DNA from: Polyangia bacterium
Lineage (GTDB): Bacteria; Myxococcota_A; Polyangia; Polyangiales; Polyangiaceae
Assembly (NCBI GenBank): GCA_030426145.1
Contig: JAUHZF010000050.1
Location: 1 to 35,218 of the forward strand
Reading direction: 5' to 3'
DNA: 35,218 bases
Shown: positions 7,050 to 14,690 of the stretch, in pieces
Position numbering within the stretch: the first letter of the stretch is position 1
Layout of the letters: every line of letters starts with the position of its first letter
Program-made: the position numbers and the translations under genes
The notes under the pieces: generated by a model
Database searches by the model: none
What the model was told of the DNA's origin: nothing
The model's input: only the letters and a program-made list of their open reading frames with translations

Positions 7050-8506
7050 AGTCCGCCCTGCCACTGCTGTTGCTGGTCGGCTGCCAGGCGCCGATCCCCC
7101 CGCGCCCCGAAGCTCTGGTCGTCGTGAGCACCGACCTCCCGGTGCTCGATCTCTCAGCCCGACTCCGCGTCGACGTGTTCGACGACGAGGGGGTGTGGCG
7201 CACGAGCAACGACCTCGCCCGCCCCGACCCCGGCGACTGGCCGGTGAGCTTCAGCGTCTTCACCGACGAAGGCCCATCGCGCGCTTGGCTGAGGCTGCGC
7301 GTCTACCCCGAAGGCGGCACGCGCCGCTACGAAGGTGAACGCTTCAGCGACGTGGGCGGCGCCTTCATCGAGCCGGCCCCACAGACCCGACTGCAGCTCA
7401 TCGAGAACGACCGCGACGTGACGCCCGAGCTCGAGCCTCACCCGCTCGTCACCGTCGATCGCCTCGTGGCCATCACGCTCGAGCCGGAGCGACGAGGGCG
7501 GGTCTTGGTCGCGCTGCGCGCCGACTGCGCCGGCACCATGGCGCAATGGCCCGACGACGGGCGAGGGCCCAACACGCAGAGCGAAACCTGCATCGACACC
7601 TGGGGCCAACGAAGCCCGACCCCACTCGCAGAGGTCGAAGACGAGGTCTTCGACCGCGATGCGCCGAGTCTCCCAGAACTGGCTGCCCCCTGTAGCGGCG
7701 ACACGAAGGAGACCCACGCCTGCATTCCCGGCGGCGCCACCGTGCTCGGAAGTCGCGAGCTCGCGCTCACCCCGGGCCTGCCCACGACCCCGGAGCGATT
7801 GCTGCAACTCTCCACCTATTCGATCGATCGCGACGAGGTCACCGTGGGGCGCTACCGAGCGGCGCTCGCCAAAGGTCATGTCCCGGTCACCCCCGTCATC
7901 GCCAACGCGGGCCCCATCGAGTCGGCGGTCGATGCGACGTCGTGCACCTGGAGCACCGACGACCTCGGGCGCGAAGACCATCCCCTCAACTGTGTGAGCT
8001 GGGACGAGGCACGGGCCTTCTGCCAGTTCGAGGGCGGCGACCTGCCCACCGAAGCCCAGTGGGAGCGCGCGGCGCGGCGCGGGGTCGACGTCGGCCGGTC
8101 GCGCTACCCTTGGGGCCAGGACACCCCGACCTGCGAGCGAACCGTGCACGCGCGCTGGCCCCTCGCTGGCGCCCCCGGTGTGTGTCAGCACCTCGACCGC
8201 CGTCCCCAGCCCATCCGCGCCGCCGCCGGCGACGTGACCCTCGATGGCGTGCACGACCTCGGAGGTTCGGTGCAAGAGTGGGTGCTCGACGGCTACCTCT
8301 TCTACGACGGCGAGGCGTGGGGCGCCGCGGGGTTGCACGACCCAAGCGTCGAGGCGGCCAACCTCTTGGGCTCGCAGACCGTGCGCGGCGCGAGCTGGCC
8401 GGCGCCGCCGACCTTCCTCAACAGCGCCGTGCGCACGGGCATCGAGGCCTCGGGGCGGGCTCCCTTTCTCGGCTTTCGCTGCGCCTATCCGGAGCCGAGC
8501 CCATGA
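7028..8506 (+). CDS. Lipoprotein with FGE/sulfatase-modifying-like domain (1)
   Basis: The 492-residue product begins MDRARAVKSALPLLLLVGC, a lipoprotein signal with Cys at 19. A GTG at 7046 overlapping the previous stop would give a shorter signal (MKSALPLLLLVGC), but the ATG at 7028 has a G-rich site just upstream. Residues of about 20-220 form an unknown beta-rich domain. From about 232 (CIPGGATVLGS) to the end is an FGE-like fold: IDRDEVTVGRY, NCVSWDEARAFC, LPTEAQWERAARRG, RYPWG, DLGGSVQEWV and GFRCAYP. The cysteine pair expected in catalytic formylglycine-generating enzymes after RGxSW is absent, so a binding or structural role is more likely. It overlaps both neighbours, indicating a tight operon. 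Confidence 0.85.
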   Translation: MDRARAVKSALPLLLLVGCQAPIPPRPEALVVVSTDLPVLDLSARLRVDVFDDEGVWRTSNDLARPDPGDWPVSFSVFTDEGPSRAWLRLRVYPEGGTRRYEGERFSDVGGAFIEPAPQTRLQLIENDRDVTPELEPHPLVTVDRLVAITLEPERRGRVLVALRADCAGTMAQWPDDGRGPNTQSETCIDTWGQRSPTPLAEVEDEVFDRDAPSLPELAAPCSGDTKETHACIPGGATVLGSRELALTPGLPTTPERLLQLSTYSIDRDEVTVGRYRAALAKGHVPVTPVIANAGPIESAVDATSCTWSTDDLGREDHPLNCVSWDEARAFCQFEGGDLPTEAQWERAARRGVDVGRSRYPWGQDTPTCERTVHARWPLAGAPGVCQHLDRRPQPIRAAAGDVTLDGVHDLGGSVQEWVLDGYLFYDGEAWGAAGLHDPSVEAANLLGSQTVRGASWPAPPTFLNSAVRTGIEASGRAPFLGFRCAYPEPSP

Positions 8507-9825
8507 GGTGGGCCTTTCTCCTGCTCCTCGCCGCCTGCGGCGAACGCACGCTCCCTCCCAAGGGGCAGGTTTTGCTCTATGTGGACACCGACGCCCCATT
8601 GCCGGCTGCGCCGGGCTCGGCGCCACGTAAGGTCCCAGGCCTGTTCGACCGCCTGCGCATCGACATCATCCCCGAAGGTGAGAGCGCCCCCTGCGAGGCC
8701 TGCACCCGAGTCTTCACCATCGACCACGACACCGTCTTCGCGGGCGAGGCATCGGTGGGCATCGTGCCCGAGCCAGGCGAGCGCCCCCGCGTCCGCGTGC
8801 GCCTCTACCGCAGCGGCGGCACCGCCTCGGCCGAGCCCCGCGCCACCTCCACCGTCGAGAAGGTGATCCGCCTCCCCGACATCGACGAGACTGGCATCGT
8901 GGAGGTCAGCGTCTTCCTGCCCGCCACTGACGTGGGTCAGGTCCTCGGCTCGCTCGATGCACCGCTCGATCCGATCGAGGGTCGCGACGCCGGAGGCCGG
9001 ACCGGCAGCTGGCCGGGCGAACCGGCACCGTGCCCCGAGGTCCTGGATCCCGGACAGGTCTGCGTCCCGGGGGGCGCCTTCTGGATGGGCGATCCACGCC
9101 TCGACCTGTCGAGCGTCGACGACACCGGTGGTGAACGTGAGCGCCTCGTCGTGATGAGCACCTTCGTCGTCGACGCAGCCGAGGTCACCGTGGGCGCGAT
9201 TCGCGCCTCGGGGGTGGCGCGGCTTCAGGGCGCCATAAGCGGCGACCCCTCCGAGGTGCTCCCCGACTGCGTCTACACGGCCGAGCCCGGCGACCGCGAA
9301 TCGATGCCGGTCAACTGCGTGACGTGGTTCACCGCCAACAACCACTGCCAGGCGATCGGCGGACAGCTCCCGAGCGAGGCGCAGCTCGAGTACTTGTTGT
9401 CGGGTCGCGGACGGAGTCGCTACGTGTGGGGCGAGTCCGACCCCGCATGCGTCGACGCCGTCTACGCCGCCGAAGACCAGTGCGCGGGCGTGTGGCCCAC
9501 GGGGCCTTCCCCCGCCGGCTCGGCCCTGCGGGACCGCCTCGTCCTACCCGGGGGAGAGGTCGTCGACCTCGCCGGCAACCTCGCCGAATGGGCCCGCGAC
9601 CGCTGGCAACGCGACGAAGAGCCTTGCTGGGGCCCGAGCCTGCTCAGCGATCCCACGTGCGAGACCCCCAGCAGCATCGACCCCGACGCGCGCAGCCTCC
9701 GAGGCAGCGCATGGCAAGAGGACGTCGCGCTCAACATGCAGGCGGCCACGCGGCGCCGCCTCGCCGACGAGATGTTCGCGGTGTCCTCCACCCTCGGGCT
9801 GCGCTGCGTCTATCCCTCGCCCTGA
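8503..9825 (+). CDS. Lipoprotein with FGE/sulfatase-modifying-like domain (2)
   Basis: The ATG at 8503 overlaps the previous stop as ATGA. The 440-residue product has a short lipoprotein signal MRWAFLLLLAAC, an N-terminal beta-rich region (about 20-180) related in layout to that of the preceding gene, and an FGE-like domain from about 186: CVPGGAFWMGD, VDAAEVTVGAI, NCVTWFTANNHC, LPSEAQLEYLLSGRG, YVWG, DLAGNLAEWARD and LRGSAW. As in its neighbour, no cysteine pair follows LRGSAW (the segment reads QEDVALNMQAATRR), so it is not expected to make formylglycine. The two genes look like a diverged tandem duplication. Their products probably sit in the same envelope compartment and may form a complex. 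Confidence 0.85.
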   Translation: MRWAFLLLLAACGERTLPPKGQVLLYVDTDAPLPAAPGSAPRKVPGLFDRLRIDIIPEGESAPCEACTRVFTIDHDTVFAGEASVGIVPEPGERPRVRVRLYRSGGTASAEPRATSTVEKVIRLPDIDETGIVEVSVFLPATDVGQVLGSLDAPLDPIEGRDAGGRTGSWPGEPAPCPEVLDPGQVCVPGGAFWMGDPRLDLSSVDDTGGERERLVVMSTFVVDAAEVTVGAIRASGVARLQGAISGDPSEVLPDCVYTAEPGDRESMPVNCVTWFTANNHCQAIGGQLPSEAQLEYLLSGRGRSRYVWGESDPACVDAVYAAEDQCAGVWPTGPSPAGSALRDRLVLPGGEVVDLAGNLAEWARDRWQRDEEPCWGPSLLSDPTCETPSSIDPDARSLRGSAWQEDVALNMQAATRRRLADEMFAVSSTLGLRCVYPSP

Positions 9826-9848
9826 GCCCTCGCTATGGAGTAGGCGAC

Positions 9849-10625
9849 ATGGCGGACTTCGAAGCGCGCGCCCGTGCGGCCTGGCCGGCCGTCGCGGTCT
9901 CCTCGTCTGCCTTTCGGGACTTCGTAGTCGAGCGTCTCGAAGACGAACCGAGCGACGAGATCGCGCAGGATCTCCTCCTGTGTTGCGGCTGTCTCGAAGG
10001 TGACGACGCAGCCCTGCGGGGCTTCGACGAGAATCTCGGGCAATGGGTCCCCGCCTTCGTGGCCAAGCTGGGTCTCGACGCGATGCAGATCGACGAGGTG
10101 CGGCAGCGGCTGCGACACCGACTGCTCATCCCCAACGAGGCTGGCCACCGCAAGCTCGCCGACTACCGGGGCCTCGGTCGGTTGCCGAGCTGGCTGCGGG
10201 TGGTGGCGATCCGCATCGCGCTCGACCTGAAGCAAACCGAGGCCCGTCGCGCCTCGACCCCGCCGCGAGACGATCAGCTCGTGAGCGACGATCCCGAGCT
10301 CGACTACCTGCGACAGCGCTACGCCGAGGACTTTCGCTCGGCCTTCGTCGACGCGCTCCGCGGTCTGCCGCTCGAGCAACGCAACGTCTTGCGTTTGCAC
10401 CTGCTCGACGGCCTCAACATCGATCGCATCGGCCAGCTCCACGACGTGCATCGCGCCACTGCCGCGCGCTGGCTCGCCTCGGCCCGGGAGAGCCTGGCCA
10501 AAGAGACCCAGCGCCTCTTGCAGGCTCGCCTCCAGGTCTCCCGCTCCGAATTCGAGAGCCTGCTCCGCCTCGTGCGCAGCGACCTCGACGTGAGCCTCTG
10601 CCGCATCCTCGCCGAGGACGACTGA
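9849..10625 (+). CDS. Sigma-70-like RNA polymerase sigma factor
   Basis: The 258-residue product begins MADFEARARAAW. The middle (LPSWLRVVAIRIALDLKQTEARR, about 115-137) fits a diverged region 2 end, and the C-terminal part (about 158-220) is a region 4 helix-turn-helix: FRSAFVDALRGLPLEQRNVL, then LDGLNIDRIGQLHDVHRATAARWLASAR. It lacks the anti-sigma-free simplicity of standard ECF factors: an extra helical N-terminus (about 1-100) and a C-terminal tail are present. It is the last gene of the kinase/PEGA/FGE set, 23 bases after the previous stop, and the kinase zinc finger is the obvious candidate regulator. The target promoters are unknown. Confidence 0.8.
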   Translation: MADFEARARAAWPAVAVSSSAFRDFVVERLEDEPSDEIAQDLLLCCGCLEGDDAALRGFDENLGQWVPAFVAKLGLDAMQIDEVRQRLRHRLLIPNEAGHRKLADYRGLGRLPSWLRVVAIRIALDLKQTEARRASTPPRDDQLVSDDPELDYLRQRYAEDFRSAFVDALRGLPLEQRNVLRLHLLDGLNIDRIGQLHDVHRATAARWLASARESLAKETQRLLQARLQVSRSEFESLLRLVRSDLDVSLCRILAEDD

Positions 10626-10663
10626 AACGCCGCCACCGCTCGACGACGCCCACACGCAGGCTC

Positions 10664-10669
10664 TAGACT
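10664..10669 (+). promoter_or_regulatory. Putative -10 element TAGACT
   Basis: An exact copy of the TAGACT hexamer found before 2333, rseP and rpoN. It would start transcription about seven bases before the ATG at 10683 of the decayed small gene. Confidence 0.3.
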
Positions 10670-10682
10670 CTCTTCGACGCGT

Positions 10683-10936
10683 ATGGGGATCCGGCCAGCA
10701 GACACGAGCCCTGAGGTGTGGGCCATGATGGATCGTCGCACCAGGCCATGACCCCTTGTGAGCGAGTTCAGCGCGCTGCAGCCTTGACCGTGCTCGCGCA
10801 TCGGTTCGCGCTGGCCGAGATCGCGCGGCGTCACCCGGACGAATCGGAACGAGAGCATCGCTTGCGCCTCGCAGCGCGAACGACGGACCCTGCGCTCATG
10901 AAGGCCGCCTTCGACTGGCCCCCCGACGATGACTGA
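10683..10936 (+). pseudogene. Frameshifted small protein of nucleotidyltransferase pair
   Basis: The ATG at 10683 encodes IRPADTSPEVWAMMDRR before a stop at 10749-10751. The next frame continues from 10748 as MTPCERVQRAAALTVLAHRF and ends ARTTDPALMKAAFDWPPDDD. From memory, a family of small proteins encoded just before minimal nucleotidyltransferases (abortive-infection/toxin-antitoxin-like pairs) has DTSPE, then an R-x-MTP step, then a LAxxxxRHP motif in a single chain. That order suggests these are two halves of one gene split by loss of one base near 10745. Alternatively they are two coupled ORFs (ATGA). The 62-residue second half could still be translated. The partner gene directly after it is also damaged. 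Confidence 0.5.
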
Positions 10937-11082
10937 CGTCGAGGAACTGGCCGACACGCTGCGCGCCCTGGCCAATGCCCTCGACGCCATGGGGGCCGAT
11001 TGGGCCGTATGCGGTTCTCACGCCTCGACGACGTCTCACGGCACTTCTCGAGCGGCTGTTGCTCGAAGCCCTCGAAGACTAG
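10929..11082 (+). pseudogene. Nucleotidyltransferase-like remnant with internal deletion
   Basis: The frame from ATG 10929 gives MTDVEELADTLRALANALDA then MGADWAVCGSHASTTSHGTS. This fits the N-terminus of small AbiEii/DUF6036-like nucleotidyltransferases, where a GGS-type motif follows an amphipathic helix (here CGS). The catalytic DxD part that should follow is missing. At 11041-11082 another frame reads ALLERLLLEALED then a stop, which looks like the C-terminal helix of the same family. An internal deletion joining N- and C-terminal ends out of frame explains both. It overlaps the end of the preceding small gene by eight bases, the usual arrangement for this pair. Confidence 0.5.
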
Positions 11083-11094
11083 AACGACAAACGG

Positions 11095-12951
11095 TTAGCG
11101 GGTGTGGTGGAGGACGGCGCCGTGATCGCCGACGACCACCCAGGCGCCGTCGGTGGCGACGGCCGCGCGGAGCATGTCGGCGACACCGGAGCGCTGGGGC
11201 GTGACCTTGCCGCCGGAGAGGGTGGCGATGGTGCCATTGCCACCAGTGATGGCGTAGGTGCTGCCCGCCGCGGCAACGCCGGTGAGCCAGGCGTCGCGAC
11301 CGAGGGGGTCCTTGACCTTGGGCAGCGCCTTGAACCCGCTTCCGTCGTACACCAAGACGGCGCCGTCTCGGCCCACCACGACCATGTCGGTGGCGCTGTT
11401 GCCGCCCACCCCGAAGAGATGGTCGTCGGAGCCCGAGCGCAGCGGCTCGACGGCGTCGGAGATCTTCAGAACCGTACCGCGCTTTCCGACGGCGAAGGCC
11501 ACGTCGCCTGCCGACCAGATGGCCTCCAGGTCTTCCTGAGAGGCGTTCTTGAGGCGCTTCCAACTTCCGTCGACCCTGCGGAGCACGGCCCCCTTGGCGC
11601 CGACGGCGACGGGCGTGTCGCCCACGAAGGCCACCGCATGGAGGTTGTCGCTGACGCCAGCGCGCCCGGCCTTCAGGCTGTCTCCGCTGCCCTCGACCAC
11701 GGTGCCCGCCTCTCCCACGATCACCACCGCATCACCCTTGCTCGCGACGCCACGCAAGCGAGCCGTCGTGCCGGCGTCGACCTTGGCGTAACCGTCGTCG
11801 CCGCCCTTGAGCACGATGCCCTTCTCACCGACCGCCCACACCGTGCCCGAGCCGTCGACGGCCGCTGCTTCGAGCGTCGCGGTCGAGCCGCGTGATACGG
11901 CTTTGACCGAACCGTCGAAGGCGTAGATCTGCCCGCGAGCCCCCACCGCGATCACGTCGGTCGCGCTCTTGCCCCACACCCCGAACAGGTCGATGGCCGG
12001 CAAGCCCAACGACGCCCAGCTGCCGCCGCCCCCCTTGAGCGCGACCCGGGTGCCGACGATGAAGGCGTCACGCCCGCTCGACCACACGTCGTACAGGGTT
12101 CGCATCTTCTCGACCTCCGTCTTCTGCTCGGCCCAGGCCTTGCCGTCGTAGTGCATGACGAGGCGGCCGGTCTTGCGATGCCACCCCACCGCATAGACGT
12201 CGCTCGGGCCCGAGCCCCACACCCCGAGGAAGGTCACCCTCTGCAGCTGCTCGGTCTTCGGCGCAGGCTTCTTGCTCCAAGCCGAGCCGTCGTAATGCAG
12301 TACCACCTCTTCGCCGACCGCGTAGACGTCGCTGGGGCCCGTACCCCACAGGGCATTGAGGTGGTTTTCGACCCCGCTCTTTCCCTTCGACCAGGTCCCG
12401 CCCTTCTTCTGCCAGAGCGCACCCTTGCGACCCACCGCGAAGGCGGCGTCGCCACTCCCCCAAACCGCCTCGAGCTTGGCCCCGCCGACGTCGACCTTCT
12501 TCCAGCTGCCTCCAGCGCGCTCGACCAGTGCACCATGACCGACGGCGACCACGGTCTCACCGGAGACCCACACGCCTTCGAGATCGACATCGGTCCCCGC
12601 GTCGACCCCGCTCCAGCCGTCCCCGTCGCGCCGCATGATCGTGCCGCGCGCACCGACCACCCAGAGCGCATCACCATCCCCTGCGATGTCGTTGAGCTTG
12701 TTGCCCTGGGGCCACGGGTTGCGCCAGCACCAGTCGTCGGCGCTGCAGATGGCCTTGCTCCCCGAAGCGGCGCCGACCGAGCTCGGCGTGCCGCCACCGC
12801 TGTCTTCAGGCAGCGGCTTGGCTGCATCCGTCGGACCTCCGGAGCTTGCACTGCCCGCGTCGTTCGGCCCCGAGGCTCCACTGCCACCGGCACCTCCGCA
12901 TCCGAGCAAGAGCACCAACGACGACCCCACCACCACCTTGTGCCACGACAT
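11095..12951 (-). CDS. Lipoprotein with WD/propeller-like repeats
   Basis: The 618-residue product has a signal MSWHKVVVGSSLVLLLGC with lipobox Cys18, a Gly/Ser/Asp linker (about 19-65), then about a dozen repeats of 40-50 residues with the core W-x-S/G-G-D-x-x-x-x-V-G-x-x-G (for example VWGSGDAAFAVGRKGALW, IWSAGDVAFAVGKRGTVL). Such repeats build beta-propellers and occur in many secreted myxobacterial proteins. The order and spacing are regular to the C-terminus, so the gene is intact. It probably acts on the cell surface or in the outer membrane; ligand unknown. The start is supported by the signal peptide and by TAAGGT twelve bases upstream. Confidence 0.85.
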   Translation of the reverse strand: MSWHKVVVGSSLVLLLGCGGAGGSGASGPNDAGSASSGGPTDAAKPLPEDSGGGTPSSVGAASGSKAICSADDWCWRNPWPQGNKLNDIAGDGDALWVVGARGTIMRRDGDGWSGVDAGTDVDLEGVWVSGETVVAVGHGALVERAGGSWKKVDVGGAKLEAVWGSGDAAFAVGRKGALWQKKGGTWSKGKSGVENHLNALWGTGPSDVYAVGEEVVLHYDGSAWSKKPAPKTEQLQRVTFLGVWGSGPSDVYAVGWHRKTGRLVMHYDGKAWAEQKTEVEKMRTLYDVWSSGRDAFIVGTRVALKGGGGSWASLGLPAIDLFGVWGKSATDVIAVGARGQIYAFDGSVKAVSRGSTATLEAAAVDGSGTVWAVGEKGIVLKGGDDGYAKVDAGTTARLRGVASKGDAVVIVGEAGTVVEGSGDSLKAGRAGVSDNLHAVAFVGDTPVAVGAKGAVLRRVDGSWKRLKNASQEDLEAIWSAGDVAFAVGKRGTVLKISDAVEPLRSGSDDHLFGVGGNSATDMVVVGRDGAVLVYDGSGFKALPKVKDPLGRDAWLTGVAAAGSTYAITGGNGTIATLSGGKVTPQRSGVADMLRAAVATDGAWVVVGDHGAVLHHTR

Positions 12952-12957
12952 CCAACC

Positions 12958-12963
12958 ACCTTA
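12958..12963 (-). promoter_or_regulatory. Putative -10 element TAAGGT, leaderless arrangement
   Basis: On the minus strand TAAGGT is followed by six bases and then the ATG at 12951, the same spacing as at 2321, 29771 and 33508. No Shine-Dalgarno is present. Confidence 0.35.
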
Positions 12964-13042
12964 CTCGCGTCGGCATCGAGCTGGAGGCTTGTCCTCGGCG
13001 CCGATTCACGGTCTCATGCAGGTTGAACTCTCGGGAGGATAG

Positions 13043-13348
13043 ATGTCTCAGCAGATCACGCTTCAAGTCGGCGGCATTGGCTACAACGGCAACCGCGCAG
13101 GCAGCAACGGCCAGCAGGTCACGGCCCTATTGAGCGGACCCCCGTCCGACAAGGTCTACTTCCGCAAGGAGATGGGCCTCGGCGGCGTCCTCGGAACACT
13201 CCTCGGCCTGAGCGAGCGCGTGGGCGAGGCCTACGTGAAGCCCGAGGACCGCGGCGCCCTTCGCGACTCCGGCGTCATCTTCAATCCGGAGTCCGACGTC
13301 GAAGGTGCCGGCATGAGCCAGTACGTCCTCTGGCTCGTTCCAGAGTAG
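13043..13348 (+). CDS. Small unknown protein, 101 aa
   Basis: I do not recognise the family. The product starts MSQQITLQVGGIGYNGNRAG and contains a glycine- and leucine-rich centre (MGLGGVLGTLLGLSERVG, about 45-62) and an acidic C-terminus ending VLWLVPE. There is no signal peptide; the hydrophobic centre is short for a membrane helix. Its strong Shine-Dalgarno (GGGAGGA, six bases before ATG) is the clearest in the window and contrasts with the many genes here lacking one, so it may be well expressed. It stands alone, divergent from the propeller lipoprotein and followed by a hairpin cluster. Confidence 0.7.
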   Translation: MSQQITLQVGGIGYNGNRAGSNGQQVTALLSGPPSDKVYFRKEMGLGGVLGTLLGLSERVGEAYVKPEDRGALRDSGVIFNPESDVEGAGMSQYVLWLVPE

Positions 13349-13357
13349 AGCCCGCAC

Positions 13358-13422
13358 CGGAACTTCGTTCCGCCACGACCAGGTCGTGACCGGCTTCCAA
13401 GCCGCGTGACGCCCTGGTCGTG
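13358..13422. repeat. Cluster of three hairpins with alternative pairing
   Basis: Three perfect stems follow one another: CGGAAC-TTC-GTTCCG (13358-13372), CACGACC-A-GGTCGTG (13374-13388) and CGGCTT-CC-AAGCCG (13391-13404). A further CTGGTCGTG at 13414-13422 is complementary to CACGACCAG at 13374-13382, so the second stem could open and enclose the third instead. No T-tract follows, so a simple intrinsic terminator is unlikely. It lies between the small unknown gene and rseP. Confidence 0.6.
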
Positions 13423-13529
13423 CTGCGTTTGTACCGCTTCGTGCACAGGCTACACCCGGATCTCGCGCTGACCACCCTACCGATCGGGCGTAGCCCGAAG
13501 TTGTCGATGCGGCCTCGGATGGGGGCCGC

Positions 13530-13535
13530 TAGACT
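13530..13535 (+). promoter_or_regulatory. Putative -10 element TAGACT before rseP
   Basis: TAGACT lies eight bases before the GTG start of rseP, so the transcript should have little or no leader. A TTGTCG at 13501 is too far away (23 bases) to be a standard -35. Confidence 0.4.
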
Positions 13536-13543
13536 CATCGTCG

Positions 13544-14683
13544 GTGTCTGACGTCATCTTCATCTTCATCGGCATCCTCGGCCTCGCGCTGTTGATGATC
13601 GTGCACGAGGCAGGGCATTTGCTCGCCGCACGCGCCTTCGGCATGCGCGTGACCACCTTCTCCATCGGTTTCGGTCCCACCTTCTTCCGAATCGAACCGC
13701 GCGACGGCTACTTCTGGTTCACCAGCATGGGCGGCAAGGTTCGCCTGCGCCTCGGCAAGCACGACGAAGAGAAACACGGCCCCACCGTGTACCAGGTGGC
13801 GATGATCCCCTTCCTCGCCTACGTGCAGATCGCGGGGATGAACCCCTTCGAGGACCACGATCCCGAGGACAAGGGTAGCTACGCCAACGCCTCGTTGCTC
13901 GGCCGCATCACCACGATCTTCGGGGGCCCACTGGCGAACTACCTCTTCGCCTCGGTCTTCTTCTTCTTCAGCGTCTATTACGGCGGCGTGCGGGTCGACA
14001 CCGACCCCAAGTCCCAGGGCACCACCACGGTCAACGTGATCGACGATGGCGCCGCCGACTCCGCGGGCGTCGAAGACGGTGACACCATCGTCGAAGTCGA
14101 GGGCAAAGCGATCAACACGTGGGACGAGCTACGCGAAGGGGTCTCGGCCCATCCGGAGCAGGAGATCACCGTCGTCGTCGAGCGCGAGGGCACGCGCATC
14201 CCGCTGAAGATGACGCCGCAGAAAGCGCCCAACGAGCCCGAGCGTGGCATCATCGGCGTGGGCCTCAAAGAGAAGCGACGCGACGTCGGGGCCGGCGAAG
14301 CGGCCAAGCTCGCCGTCACCCGCCCGCCATTGGTCGTTCGCGACCTGGCCGTCGGCATCTACAAGATCATCCGCGAAGGTTTGAAACCCGACCAGCTGGG
14401 CGGCCCCGTGAAGATCGTGCAGACGAGCGCACGCGCGGCCAAGCGCGGCTGGGCCGACTGGCTCGAGCTGCTCGGTTTCCTCAGCGCCTACCTCGGCGCA
14501 TTCAACCTCATCCCCTTCCCCGCCCTCGATGGCGGTCGCCTCATGTTCCTCGGCTACGAGCTGGCCACCCGCCGGCGCCCCGACGCGAAGATGGAGGCGC
14601 AGATCCACGTCGTCGGCTTGATGATGCTCCTCGGGCTCATGCTCTACGTGACCATCTTCAACGACTTCGCCGTCGGTAAGTGA
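13544..14683 (+). CDS. rseP: RseP-like site-2 membrane metalloprotease
   Basis: The 379-residue protein is an M50 intramembrane zinc protease. The first helix carries HEAGH (His21, Glu22, His25), the zinc-binding and catalytic motif. A PDZ domain spans about 155-225 (VIDDGAADSAGVEDGDTIVEVEG), and the third zinc ligand is in NLIPFPALDGGR (Asp329). Proteobacterial RseP has two PDZ domains and about 450 residues; here there is one and the protein is shorter, as in many non-gamma homologues. In the inner membrane it cleaves single-pass proteins such as anti-sigma factors after a first cut. The GTG at 13544 is preferred because it directly precedes the first helix and the -10-like TAGACT. The envelope gene at 14691 follows by 7 bases. 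Confidence 0.92.
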   Translation: MSDVIFIFIGILGLALLMIVHEAGHLLAARAFGMRVTTFSIGFGPTFFRIEPRDGYFWFTSMGGKVRLRLGKHDEEKHGPTVYQVAMIPFLAYVQIAGMNPFEDHDPEDKGSYANASLLGRITTIFGGPLANYLFASVFFFFSVYYGGVRVDTDPKSQGTTTVNVIDDGAADSAGVEDGDTIVEVEGKAINTWDELREGVSAHPEQEITVVVEREGTRIPLKMTPQKAPNEPERGIIGVGLKEKRRDVGAGEAAKLAVTRPPLVVRDLAVGIYKIIREGLKPDQLGGPVKIVQTSARAAKRGWADWLELLGFLSAYLGAFNLIPFPALDGGRLMFLGYELATRRRPDAKMEAQIHVVGLMMLLGLMLYVTIFNDFAVGK

Positions 14684-14690
14684 GCGCGCG

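Noticed and set aside
14146-14260. Second PDZ domain in rseP
   Set aside because: Only one PDZ-like segment is convincing; the following part leads into the last membrane helices.
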